From Prado023 sp963706875 (lineage in GTDB: Bacteria; Actinomycetota; Actinomycetes; S36-B12; CAIYMF01), in the NCBI GenBank assembly GCA_963706875.1, contig CAVPNW010000019.1, positions 62,001 to 126,000 of the forward strand: a stretch of 64,000 bases of DNA. Direction: 5' to 3'. Under the pieces are notes generated by a model. It was not told the DNA's origin. It searched no databases and saw only the letters and a list, made by a program, of their open reading frames with translations. The first letter of the stretch is position 1; every line of letters begins with the position of its first letter. Below are positions 18,244 through 28,888 of the stretch, piece by piece. The position numbers and the translations under genes were made by a program.

Positions 18244-18912
18244 ATGGACCAGGACCTGGTTGACCAAGTCGTCGACACGGCGGCGCGAGTGGTGGCCAGC
18301 GGGGCGATCGGAGCCAACGGCCACGGCAACGTCAGCATCCGGGTCCCCGGAGCGCAGGAGCTGTACTACACGGCCGGACCGTCCCTGCGCGACCACCCCC
18401 GGTCGGCAGTCGTTCGCCTCGGGCTGGACGGGACCCTGATCGAGGGCGATCTGCCCCCCATCCAGGGCGCAGCGGTCGCGATGCACACCGCCATGTACGC
18501 CGACAATTCCGAGGTGGGCTGCGTGCTGCACACCCACTCCCCCTTCGCCACGGCCTACGCCGTCGCCCAGCAGCCGATCGGATGTTGGATCGAGGCCCTG
18601 GCCATGTTCGGCCTGCCCAGCGGAGTGCCCCTGGCCGACTACGGCCCGCGCGGCTCCGACCAGGCGGTGGCCAACATCAGGAACTCGATGGTGCCCGGAG
18701 TCCCCGCGGTCCTCCTGGCCAACCACGGCGTGCTGGTGTTCCACCGCAACCCCGACCTGGCCATCCTGGTCAACGGGGTCGTCGAGGAGGCCGCCCAGGC
18801 GGGGATCAACGCAGCCCCGATCGGCGGCCCGCAGGAGATCGCCGAGTCGATGAGAGCCGCCGCGCTGCAGCGCGCCATGTCCTTCGACACCCAAGGGACA
18901 CAGCACGCGTGA
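18244..18912 (+). CDS. Class II aldolase/adducin-family protein
   Basis: A 222-residue zinc-dependent class II aldolase fold (FucA/AraD group), which cleaves or epimerises phosphorylated sugars such as L-fuculose-1-phosphate or L-ribulose-5-phosphate. Seen: the phosphate loop GANGHGNVSIR near the N-terminus, the zinc histidines in LHTHSPF, and ANHGVLVF with the third histidine. ATG 18244 has GGAGGG just upstream. It is followed within 50 bases by the flavoprotein gene on the same strand and stands at the head of a run that includes an FGGY sugar kinase, which makes a kinase-plus-aldolase sugar pathway plausible. The exact substrate cannot be derived from sequence. Confidence 0.85.
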   Translation: MDQDLVDQVVDTAARVVASGAIGANGHGNVSIRVPGAQELYYTAGPSLRDHPRSAVVRLGLDGTLIEGDLPPIQGAAVAMHTAMYADNSEVGCVLHTHSPFATAYAVAQQPIGCWIEALAMFGLPSGVPLADYGPRGSDQAVANIRNSMVPGVPAVLLANHGVLVFHRNPDLAILVNGVVEEAAQAGINAAPIGGPQEIAESMRAAALQRAMSFDTQGTQHA

Positions 18913-18958
18913 GACCCGGTGCGAACCACCGGCATGCCGTGGAGTTGAGTGGTCATCC

Positions 18959-20590
18959 ATGAGCAGACAGTTGGCCCAGTCCTACAAGCGCCATCCGGTC
19001 ACCGAGGACTACGACGCCATCGTCATCGGTTCGGGCATCGGCGGACTTGCCTGTGCGGCGATGCTGGCAAAGCACGGTCAGAAGCGGGTGCTCGTCCTCG
19101 AACGGCACTACACCGCCGGTGGCTACACCCACGTGTTCCACCGCCCCGGTTACGAGTGGGACGTCGGAGTCCACTACGTCGGCGACATGGCGCCCGGGTC
19201 GACGGCGCGCAGGATGGTCGACGAGATCAGCGACGGCCGCATCGAGTGGGCCGACATGGGCGAGGTCTACGACCGGGTCATCATCGGCGGCGAGGCCTAC
19301 GACCTGCCCAAGGGCCGGCGCAACCTCCGCGACATGCTGGTCTCGAGGTTCCCCGCTGAGGAGGCCGGGATCGACGGCTACTTCGAGGCTGTCCGCCAGG
19401 CCGCGTCCTCCTCCCTGCCGTTCCAGGTCGCCAAGACGCTGCCCGGCCCGGTCCAGGAGGAATCCGGTCCGCTCATGCGCCGGAACTTCGCGCGGTGGGC
19501 CGACCGCACCACCCGCGAGGTGCTCGAGGAGCTCACCGACGACCAGCGGCTGATCGCCGTGCTGACGGCCCAGTTCGGCGACTACGGGCTGCCCCCGGCC
19601 GAGTCGAGCTTCGCGATGCACGCCCTGCTCGTCCACCACTACTTCCGCGGCGGCTACTACCCGGTCGGCGGCTCGGGCGTGATCGCGGAGTCGATCATCC
19701 CGGTCATCGAGGGTGCGGGCGGATTGGTCCTCATCAACGCCGAGGTGGCCCAGGTGGTCGTGGAGGACGGTCGGGCGGTCGGCGTGCAGATGGCGGCCGA
19801 CGGCCAGGTCATCCGTGCGCCGATGGTCATCAGCGATGCCGGGGTGCTCAACACGTTCGGCACGCTCCTGCCCCGCGAGGTCGCCGAGGGCGCCGGACTT
19901 CTGCAGGATCTGACCCAGGTGTCGCCCTCGATGGCCCACCTGTGCCTGTACCTCGGGTTCGAGGAGACCGCCGAGGCCCTGCGCATGCCCAAGCACAACC
20001 TCTGGATCTATCCGAACGAGGACTACGAGCAGACCATCGAGGACAGCCGCACCGACCCCGAGGCCCCGCTGCCCATGGTCTACGTGTCGTTCCCCGCCGC
20101 CAAGGACCCGGACTTCACCCGACGCCACCCGGGTCACGCGACAGTCGACGTCATCACCGCCGCCCCCTACGAGTGGTTCGAGCAGTGGGAGGGCAGCAGG
20201 TGGAAGCGCCGCGGCGCCGAGTACGACGCGTTCAAGGACCGCCTGGCCGAGCGGATGATGGAGGCGCTGTTCGAGCAGATGCCCCAGCTGCGCGGCAAGG
20301 TCGCGTTCTTCGAGATCTCGACGCCGCTGACGACCGCGCACTTCGCGGGATACGGCCGCGGCGAGCTCTACGGGATCGATCACACCCCGGAGCGCTTCCG
20401 CGCGGGCTTCCTGCAGCCTGCGACCCCGATCCCGGGGCTGTACCTGACGGGGCAGGACATCGTCAGCTGCGGCGTTGCCGGTGCGATGTTCGGTGGAGTC
20501 CTCACCGCCACGACGGTTCTGGGCGGGAACCTGTTGGCGCAGATGGCCACGTCCGCCGCAGAAAGGGTCCAGGGCTCGACTCGTCCCTAG
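18959..20590 (+). CDS. FAD-dependent oxidoreductase, CrtISO/retinol-saturase-like
   Basis: A 543-residue flavoprotein of the phytoene-desaturase superfamily. The N-terminal Rossmann loop is AIVIGSGIGGLACAAMLAKHG, followed by ERHYTAGGYTHVF and GVHYVGDM. The C-terminal FAD-contact region is PGLYLTGQDIVSCGVAGAMFGG. These features match the carotenoid cis-trans isomerase/all-trans-retinol saturase branch better than phytoene desaturases. No other carotenoid gene is near, so the substrate may be another polyunsaturated lipid; that is inference. ATG 18959 follows the aldolase stop by 46 bases on the same strand. Confidence 0.82.
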   Translation: MSRQLAQSYKRHPVTEDYDAIVIGSGIGGLACAAMLAKHGQKRVLVLERHYTAGGYTHVFHRPGYEWDVGVHYVGDMAPGSTARRMVDEISDGRIEWADMGEVYDRVIIGGEAYDLPKGRRNLRDMLVSRFPAEEAGIDGYFEAVRQAASSSLPFQVAKTLPGPVQEESGPLMRRNFARWADRTTREVLEELTDDQRLIAVLTAQFGDYGLPPAESSFAMHALLVHHYFRGGYYPVGGSGVIAESIIPVIEGAGGLVLINAEVAQVVVEDGRAVGVQMAADGQVIRAPMVISDAGVLNTFGTLLPREVAEGAGLLQDLTQVSPSMAHLCLYLGFEETAEALRMPKHNLWIYPNEDYEQTIEDSRTDPEAPLPMVYVSFPAAKDPDFTRRHPGHATVDVITAAPYEWFEQWEGSRWKRRGAEYDAFKDRLAERMMEALFEQMPQLRGKVAFFEISTPLTTAHFAGYGRGELYGIDHTPERFRAGFLQPATPIPGLYLTGQDIVSCGVAGAMFGGVLTATTVLGGNLLAQMATSAAERVQGSTRP

Positions 20591-20754
20591 GGGCGCGACA
20601 CCGCTCACGGTGAAGGCGCCGATGACGATCCTGGTCCCGACGGGCGGTGGCATGGGTTGCACCGCAGAGCCACGGACCTCGAGCAGCGTGCGGAGAGGAA
20701 TCGGGCACCCGACCCCGGCCGACAACCAACTACGTGCCGCCGGATAATCGAGGA

Positions 20755-21807
20755 GTGGAACTCGCTGGGCTCTCCCGCGGAGAGGTCGCCGGGCTGACAT
20801 GGTCCTGGGATGCGCGTTCCCCGCTGATCGGCCCGCCGTTCCCGTCCCCGGTCCTCGCCGACCCCACGTTCCTCCCGCCCGATTCCACCCCCGACAGCCG
20901 GTGGCACCTGTGGGCCCACTCGCTGCTCGGGATCCACCACCACACGTCCGAGGACGGCATCGCCTGGAAGCGCCACGAGACCGTGGCGCGCAACGCCCTG
21001 CGGGCCCAGATCGTGGACCTCGGCCCAGGGGGGACCCCGCGCTACCGGCTGCTGTACGAGCGGACCCGCGCGTTCATCCCGTTCGGCGTCCCCTGGCGGT
21101 CGTGGATCGAATCGCGGTCCTCCGACGACCTGCGGCGGTGGTCCGATCCGGTCGTGCTGCTGCGCCCGACGCTGCCCTGGCACCGGGATGCGAAGCAGGG
21201 CGAGGCCGTCTCCAACCCATGCCTGGTGCCACTGCCCGACTCCCGCTGGCGGCTCTACTTCAGTGCGGGCCTCGTGCATGTCCCGGATTGCGGCTTCAAC
21301 GAGCCTGAGTACGTCGGCGTCGCCGACGGCCCCGGGCCGGAGGGTCCGTTCGAGGTCCTTCCAGAGCCACTCCTGAGCCCGGACGCGGGCGATCGGTGGG
21401 CCAACCTCGGGGCCGGCGCCGTGGAGGTGCTGGCGGTCCGCGACGGGTGGGTCGCGTTCCAGAACGCGATCGGGTGGGACGCCACGACGCGCGCCTCGAG
21501 CTCGGCCGTTCGGGTGCTCATCAGCGCAGACGGCCTGGACTGGGATGTCGCCGGTGAGCCGATCCTGGCACCGATGGGTTCGGGGTGGGCCGCGACCCAC
21601 GTGTACGCCGTTGACGTGCACGACACCCCCGCCGGGATCCGGCTGTACGCGAACGGCCGCAACGCCGCGCACTGGACGCGCGGCCGCGAGCATGTCGGGC
21701 TCGCCACCCCGGATCAGAGCGCGCGCGAGGCCTGGCGAGCCTCGGGCGCCACGGCGGTGCAGGATCTGCCGCGTTACGCCGGCCCGGCTGGACTCACTCG
21801 CCCTTGA
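20755..21807 (+). CDS. Beta-propeller glycosidase-like protein (GH43/GH32/GH130-like)
   Basis: A 350-residue protein with the repeated strand pattern of five-bladed propeller glycosidases: SPVLADPTFLPP near the N-terminus (typical ADP motif), LWAHSLLGIHHHTSEDG, RYRLLYERT, WRLYFSAGLVHV and IRLYANGRNAAHW. These clans include arabinanases, xylosidases, fructosidases and mannoside phosphorylases. There is no signal peptide, so a cytoplasmic substrate is expected. The start is GTG 20755, with GAGGA immediately upstream at short spacing. It lies between the flavoprotein and the FGGY kinase on the same strand. Catalytic acidic residues cannot be fixed without alignment, so the activity is left open. 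Confidence 0.65.
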   Translation: MELAGLSRGEVAGLTWSWDARSPLIGPPFPSPVLADPTFLPPDSTPDSRWHLWAHSLLGIHHHTSEDGIAWKRHETVARNALRAQIVDLGPGGTPRYRLLYERTRAFIPFGVPWRSWIESRSSDDLRRWSDPVVLLRPTLPWHRDAKQGEAVSNPCLVPLPDSRWRLYFSAGLVHVPDCGFNEPEYVGVADGPGPEGPFEVLPEPLLSPDAGDRWANLGAGAVEVLAVRDGWVAFQNAIGWDATTRASSSAVRVLISADGLDWDVAGEPILAPMGSGWAATHVYAVDVHDTPAGIRLYANGRNAAHWTRGREHVGLATPDQSAREAWRASGATAVQDLPRYAGPAGLTRP

Positions 21808-22040
21808 GGTGCCCCAACTGCCGGGAATGGCCCGCCCGAAGCAGGCTCTTTCGCGGCACTCGGGGCACGGGTTGGCACTGACCGGTCTCGAGGCGAGTCA
21901 GACGCGGCAATCGGAGCACCAACACCACCCACGCACACCGGCTGGACCGCGCACCCGGCGGGGCGTTCGGCGAGGCCGCTGGGCGCGTCTGCGCAGGGCG
22001 CGGACTCGTATGCTGGCCGCGACCCATGGAGGGAGTGCCC

Positions 22041-23624
22041 GTGCAGCGCCAGCGCCACGTCCTGGCCATCGACCTGGGCACGAGCGGGCCGAAGGCCGCA
22101 GTTGTCGACGTCACGGGTCGGACCCCGGGAACGGCCCGGGCGGCTGTGGACACGCTCACCCAGCCCGGGGGCATCGCCGAGCAGGACGCCCGGCAGGTCT
22201 GGGACGCCGTGAAGTCCGCTGCAGTCCAGGCACTGGCCGCCTCCGGCAAGAGCCGCGACGACATCGTGGCGGTCATCTGCACGAGCCAGTACTCCTCGAT
22301 CGTCCCGGTGGACCGCAACGGCGAACCGACGAGCAACATGGTCCTCTGGCAGGACCACCGCGGAACCAAGAAGGACCTCCAGGGCGTGGCTGGGTTCCCG
22401 AAGCGCGCCGACAACCCCGTGGACCTGCTGCGCTGGCTGCGGGTGCACGGGATTCCGCCGATCGTCGACAGCCTGTCGCTGGCCCACATGCGGCACCTGA
22501 AGTTCTCGCGCCCGGAGGTGTACGCGCGCACGGCATGGCTCCTGGAGCCGATGGACTACGTGACGATGCGCCTCACCGGCCGCGCGACCGCCAACCAGGC
22601 GTCGGCGTTCATGTACCTGATGACCGACAACCGACGCCTGGACATCACCGACTACGAACCGCGCCTCGTCGCGGCCTCGCTGATCGACCGGGAGAAGCTG
22701 CCGGAGCTGGTCCCCATGGATTCGATCGTCGGGACCCTGCGGCCCGAGGTCGCCGACGAGCTCGGGCTCCTGCCGAGCACCCAGGTCGTCGCCGGGCTGA
22801 ACGACACCCAGGCCGGCGGCGTGGGCGCGGGTGCCTTCACCGGCTCGCACGCCGCGGTGTCCGTGGGGTCGACCAGCGTGATGATCACGCACGTGGACTT
22901 CAAGCGCACACACGTGTTCAACGGCATCGTGAGCATGCCCAGCCCCGTGCCCGACACCTACTTCGTCATGGCCGAGAACGGCATGGCCGGCGCCGCGCTG
23001 GAGCGCTTCCTGACCAACATCGTCTACGGCAGCGACCACTTCAGCGATGCGGTGGTCCATGACCGCTACGAGGCCCTGCAACGCGTCGCCGGGGAAATCC
23101 CTGCCGGCAGCGACGGGCTGATGTTCCTGCCATGGCTGTCGGGGTCGATGGCGCCCTCCGAGGACGGCCAGATGCGGGGCGGCTTCCTGAACATCAGCAC
23201 GAGCACGACCCGTGGGGACATGGCGCGCGCAGTGCTCGAGGGCGTGTCGCAGAACCTGCGCTGGGTGCGAGGCCCGGTGCAGAAGTTCGCCAAGCGCACG
23301 TTCAGCCACTACACGATCTACGGCGGTGGGGCCCGCTCGGACCTGTGGTGCCAGATCATGGCCGACGTGCTGGGCACCCCGGTGCACCAACTGGACAACT
23401 GCGACTACACGGTGTCGGTCGGCGCCGGGCTGCTGGCCTTCGAGCGACTCGGCGACCTGGATTTCGATGCCATCAGCGGCCTCGTGCGGACCCGCCGCGA
23501 GTTCGACCCAGATCCGCGCAACACCGCGACCTACGACCTGCTCCACGAGCAGTTCGTGAAGGCGTTCAAGGCGACCCAGCCGATCTACCGCAAGCTCAAC
23601 GCCAACCAGGGGGCAGGTGCCTGA
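22041..23624 (+). CDS. FGGY-family carbohydrate kinase
   Basis: A 527-residue sugar kinase of the FGGY fold (xylulokinase, ribulokinase, glycerol kinase group), transferring phosphate from ATP to a sugar or polyol. Seen: the N-terminal phosphate loop AIDLGTSGPKAAVVD, the sugar-pocket region MVLWQDHRGTK, the second ATPase loop AAVSVGSTSVMI, and the C-terminal nucleotide motif TIYGGGARSDLWCQIMADVLG. The start is GTG 22041, seven bases after GGAGGG; ATG 22026 and GTG 22035 are in-frame alternatives. The stop overlaps the start of the phosphatase-like gene (TGATG), so the two are translationally coupled. The substrate is unknown; the sequence is not clearly GlpK or XylB. Confidence 0.88.
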   Translation: MQRQRHVLAIDLGTSGPKAAVVDVTGRTPGTARAAVDTLTQPGGIAEQDARQVWDAVKSAAVQALAASGKSRDDIVAVICTSQYSSIVPVDRNGEPTSNMVLWQDHRGTKKDLQGVAGFPKRADNPVDLLRWLRVHGIPPIVDSLSLAHMRHLKFSRPEVYARTAWLLEPMDYVTMRLTGRATANQASAFMYLMTDNRRLDITDYEPRLVAASLIDREKLPELVPMDSIVGTLRPEVADELGLLPSTQVVAGLNDTQAGGVGAGAFTGSHAAVSVGSTSVMITHVDFKRTHVFNGIVSMPSPVPDTYFVMAENGMAGAALERFLTNIVYGSDHFSDAVVHDRYEALQRVAGEIPAGSDGLMFLPWLSGSMAPSEDGQMRGGFLNISTSTTRGDMARAVLEGVSQNLRWVRGPVQKFAKRTFSHYTIYGGGARSDLWCQIMADVLGTPVHQLDNCDYTVSVGAGLLAFERLGDLDFDAISGLVRTRREFDPDPRNTATYDLLHEQFVKAFKATQPIYRKLNANQGAGA

Positions 23625-24418
23625 TGGAACACGACGAAATCGCCGAGGTGCTCGACGTGGGGGTCGCCGCCGTGCGCGCCGCCGGATCGATCGCCCTGGA
23701 CTACTTCCGCACGGACATGACCGTGGACAACAAGCTCGCCGGCGTCGCCTACGACCCGGTGACCGAGGCCGACAAGCGGGTCGAGGCACACGTCCGGGCC
23801 GTCATCAACGAGCGCTTCCCCGACCACCAGGTCATCGGGGAGGAGGGCGGCACCACGGGCTCGGGGCCGATCAGCTGGATCATCGACCCGATCGACGGAA
23901 CGCGGGCCTTCATCAGCGGGATGCCCACCTGGGGCACGCTGCTCGGGCTGGTCGTGGACGGCCAGCCGGTCGCCGGGGTGATGCACCAGCCCTTCACCGA
24001 CGAGACGTTCGCCGCCGACCCGGCCCGTGGCTCCCGATTCCTGCGAGCCGGCGCCGAACGCCGCCTGCGAACCCGCACAGGCGCCACCCTCGAGGACGCC
24101 ATCCTCTACAGCACCCATCCCACGATGCTGGAGTGGGCCGGGGTCCTCGACCAGTTCCGTGACCTCAGCGGCAAGGTCCGCCTGCAGCGATGGGGCGGGG
24201 ACTGCTACGCCTTCGCGCTGGTCGCGATGGGCACGATCGACCTGGTCATCGACGGGTGCCTGATGCCCTACGACATCGTGCCGCTGATCCCGCTCATCGA
24301 GCTGGCCGGAGGTGTCGTCACCGACATCGAGGGCCGGGTGCCGATGAACGGCGGCACGGTGATCGCCGCCGCCAACCCCGAGCTGCACGCCCAGGCCCTC
24401 GCGGCCCTGCGCGGCTGA
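23624..24418 (+). CDS. Inositol-monophosphatase-family phosphatase
   Basis: A 264-residue Mg2+-dependent, Li+-sensitive-type sugar phosphatase. Metal ligands are in YDPVTEADK, VIGEEGG and the signature WIIDPIDGTRAF; the second signature is LQRWGGDCYAFALVAMGTIDLVID. It is closest in look to the histidinol-phosphatase (HisN) or inositol-phosphatase branches. ATG 23624 overlaps the kinase stop. Coupling of a kinase with a phosphatase argues that they act on different intermediates of the same pathway, or that the phosphatase removes a toxic side product; both are inference. It is followed by the PLP enzyme 28 bases downstream. Confidence 0.87.
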   Translation: MEHDEIAEVLDVGVAAVRAAGSIALDYFRTDMTVDNKLAGVAYDPVTEADKRVEAHVRAVINERFPDHQVIGEEGGTTGSGPISWIIDPIDGTRAFISGMPTWGTLLGLVVDGQPVAGVMHQPFTDETFAADPARGSRFLRAGAERRLRTRTGATLEDAILYSTHPTMLEWAGVLDQFRDLSGKVRLQRWGGDCYAFALVAMGTIDLVIDGCLMPYDIVPLIPLIELAGGVVTDIEGRVPMNGGTVIAAANPELHAQALAALRG

Positions 24419-24446
24419 CACGCCACCTCGGACGTCCAGGAGAGGA

Positions 24447-25886
24447 ATGACGATGGACCTCGAAGCGATCCACCGGGCCATGTACCCCTACGCCGAGCGC
24501 TACGGGGTGATCCGCGAATTCCCAGAGGAGGGGATGGACCACGCGGCCATCCTCGCCCAGCTGCGGGAGATATCGGCCGAGGAGGACTCCAAGTGGGAGG
24601 GCGGCAAGGTCTCGGGCAGCATCTACCACGGCGAGCACGAGCACTACGACTTCCTCAATGAGTGCTTCGGGTACTTCAACCACACGAACGCACTGCAGCG
24701 CGACATGTGCCCGTCCATGAGCAGGTTCGAGTCCGAGATCATCGCCATGACCCTGGACATGCTCCACGCCGATGCCGTGGCCCAGCAGGCACCGGGCCAG
24801 ACGCCCTGCGGCGTACTCGGGTTCGGCGGCACCGAGAGCATCATGAACGCGGTGCTCGCCTACCGGAACATCGCACAGGAGCGGGGGGTTGTGCGCCCGC
24901 AGATGATCTGGCCGGAGACCGCCCACCCGGCGTTCACCAAGGGCGCGCACCTCTTCGGCCTCGACGTCGTCGTCGCACCGGTCGACCCGGTCACGACGAT
25001 GGTCGACGTCGACTTCGTCGCCGACCACATCGGCCCCGAGACCGCAATGCTCATCGGGACCGCCGGGAACTACGCCTACGGCACGATCGACTCCATCCCC
25101 GAGCTGTCCGACCTCGCCGTCGAGCACGGCACCTACCTGCACGTCGACGCCTGCCTGGGCGGCTTCATCCTGCCGTGGGGCCAGGAGCTGGGGTACCCGA
25201 ACATCCCGCTCTTCGACTTCCGGCTCCCCGGGGTGAGCTCGATCTCGGCCGACACCCACAAGTACGGATACGGGCTCAAGGGAACCTCGGTCCTGGCATG
25301 GCGGGACTCGTGGATGCGCCAGCACCACTACTTCCTCCAGCCCGGCTGGAAGGGCGGCGCCTACGCCTCCCCCGGCCTGGCCGGAAGCCGCTCCGGTGGC
25401 CTGATCGCAGCGACCTGGGCGGCAATGGTCAGCTACGGCAAGCAGGGCTACCGCGACCGCGCCAGGCGCATCTTCGACACGTCCTTCGAGATGCAGGACG
25501 TCGTTCGCAGCCACTCGGAGCTGCGGATCATGGGCGATCCCACCTTCTGCTTCTCCTTCACCTCCGACGACTTCAACATCTACCACGTCAACGACGCCAT
25601 GGTCGCCCGCGGCTGGAGGTTCAACGGCCAGCAGCTGCCGGACGCCCTGCACATGGCCGTGACCGGGCCGCAGCTGCAGCCCGGCGTCGTCGACGCGTTC
25701 GCAACGGACCTGGCCGCGGCCATCGAGTACGCGCGGAACCCGGACGGCCCGACGCCGCGCAGTGCGGCCGTCTACGGCGCCAGCGGTTCCACCGACGGCG
25801 CCGACCCGCAGGCCGCGAGCTTCCTGCTCACGCTGCTGCTCAACGCCTTCACCGACGGGGCACCGGAGCCCCGCCCGAGCGCCTGA
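24447..25886 (+). CDS. PLP-dependent lyase/decarboxylase, sphingosine-1-phosphate-lyase-like
   Basis: A 479-residue fold-type I PLP enzyme of the group II decarboxylase family. The internal aldimine lysine is K272 in SISADTHKYGYGLKG; the cofactor Asp is in HVDACLGGF; the phosphate loop is GVLGFGGTESIMNAVLAYRN. The motifs ISGSIYHG-like (VSGSIYHGEHEHYDFL) and THKYGYGLKGTSVL are those of sphingosine-1-phosphate lyases rather than of glutamate or aromatic decarboxylases. Such enzymes split a phosphorylated amino alcohol into an aldehyde and ethanolamine phosphate. AGGAGAGG precedes ATG 24447. The stop overlaps the monooxygenase remnant (TGATG). It belongs to the plus-strand run with the FGGY kinase and phosphatase. 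Confidence 0.87.
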   Translation: MTMDLEAIHRAMYPYAERYGVIREFPEEGMDHAAILAQLREISAEEDSKWEGGKVSGSIYHGEHEHYDFLNECFGYFNHTNALQRDMCPSMSRFESEIIAMTLDMLHADAVAQQAPGQTPCGVLGFGGTESIMNAVLAYRNIAQERGVVRPQMIWPETAHPAFTKGAHLFGLDVVVAPVDPVTTMVDVDFVADHIGPETAMLIGTAGNYAYGTIDSIPELSDLAVEHGTYLHVDACLGGFILPWGQELGYPNIPLFDFRLPGVSSISADTHKYGYGLKGTSVLAWRDSWMRQHHYFLQPGWKGGAYASPGLAGSRSGGLIAATWAAMVSYGKQGYRDRARRIFDTSFEMQDVVRSHSELRIMGDPTFCFSFTSDDFNIYHVNDAMVARGWRFNGQQLPDALHMAVTGPQLQPGVVDAFATDLAAAIEYARNPDGPTPRSAAVYGASGSTDGADPQAASFLLTLLLNAFTDGAPEPRPSA

Positions 25887-26455
25887 TGAGCCTCCGAGAG
25901 GATGCCCGCGTGAGCCGACCTGACCCCCAGGGGACCACGTCCGACGAGTTCGACGGCGAGGCGTGCGTGATCGGTGCGGGCGCAGCGGGCCTGACCGCCG
26001 GGAAGGCACTGGCCGACCGGGGCATCGCCTTCGACTGGTTCGAGAAGGGGTCCATGGTCGGCGGGCTGTGGCGCATCGACAACGACAACGGGGCGGTGGC
26101 GGCGTACAAGACGCTGCACCTGAACAGCTCGCGGCCCCTGAGCCAGTTCCCGTCCTACCCGATGCCCGAGGACTGGCCGGACTACCCGCCCCACGAGCAG
26201 ATCGCGGCCTACTTCCAGGGCTACGCCGAGGACAACCACCTCCTGGAGCGGATCACCTTCCGCACGGAGGTGACCCGCGTGGAGCCGTTGCCCGGTGACG
26301 GGGATCCCGGCAGCCACGGCTGGGCCGTCACGGTCGCCGGCGGCCAGCGGCGCACCTACCGGTCGGTGCGGGCCAACGCCACCACTTCGATCCGAGGGTC
26401 CCCGAGTTCCCCGGGGAGTTCGCCGGGCGAGACGTTCCACTCCCACGACTACCGG
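25886..26455 (+). pseudogene. Flavin-containing monooxygenase, truncated remnant
   Basis: Only the first 190 or so residues of a class B flavin monooxygenase remain. The FAD loop ACVIGAGAAGLTAGKALADRG and the segment GGLWRIDNDNG are intact, followed by typical YPMPEDWPDYPPHEQIAAYFQGYAE. The downstream part ANxHHFDPRVPEFPGEFAG...FHSHDYRDP is readable only by correcting two single-base indels, near 26375 and 26415, and the sequence then stops abruptly where the NADPH loop should begin. What follows is the tail of an unrelated dehydrogenase. ATG 25886 overlaps the lyase stop. The gene cannot encode an active monooxygenase as it stands; a real deletion or an assembly join are both possible. Confidence 0.8.
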
Positions 26456-26729
26456 GACCCGGTTACTGGTCCCTGGTCTGGAACCGGGAGATCACCGTCC
26501 AGGGGACGATCAACCTCGGCCCGGAGCGGACGCTCGGGGGCGCCACACCATGGCCCAGGTCGTCGAGTGGCTCGCCGACCCCAGCTACCGGGTGGACGGC
26601 ATCGTGACGCACACGTTCGACCTCGAGGACTGGAAGGAAGGGCTCGAGACCGCCTCCGCCGGGCCGGGTGCGGGCTGCATCAAGGCCACACTGCGCCCCA
26701 ACCCCGGGATCCCGCTCGTCGGAGCGTGA
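26456..26729 (+). pseudogene. Zinc-type alcohol dehydrogenase, C-terminal remnant
   Basis: About 90 codons matching the C-terminal end of a medium-chain dehydrogenase: GYWSLVWNREITVQGTIN, a further frame change near 26530, then TMAQVVEWLADPSYRVDGI followed by THTFDLEDWKEGLETAS and a normal C-terminus with stop at 26729. Zinc ligands, catalytic domain and Rossmann loop are all missing. It is joined directly to the truncated monooxygenase at about 26455, so one deletion probably removed the 3' part of one gene, the 5' part of the other and anything between them. Confidence 0.7.
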
Positions 26730-26931
26730 AGCGAGGCGCAGTCCACACCAGGGCCGGCGGCACTGGGGTCCCGGTGCAGCGCTGTCAGCCGGATCTGCCC
26801 ACCCCTGCCGGAACGCCGGAGGGCGGGTGGGAGGCTGGGGCCGTGGTTCTGCCTGATGTGGATGTTGCCCAGGTCCGGCGGTGTGCCGATCCGGTCCCCA
26901 CCCGGGCACGGTCGAATGGGAGGGGACGGGC

Positions 26932-28827
<1,896 letters not shown>

Positions 28828-28888
28828 CACCGGCCGGGCCGGGCGGCGCCAAGGTGGCGTGAACAACGGCCCGCTCGTCGCTACGAGC

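Noticed and set aside
18953..20800. A 615-codon open frame on the minus strand opposite the flavoprotein gene
   Set aside because: It is the antisense shadow of the 18959-20590 gene: Arg/Gly/His/Val-rich translation without any recognisable motif, while the plus strand has a perfect FAD domain.
21808..22040. Small coding region between the glycosidase-like and kinase genes
   Set aside because: The open frames there have no ribosome site and read as low-complexity Arg/Pro/Thr; treated as an ordinary intergenic region.
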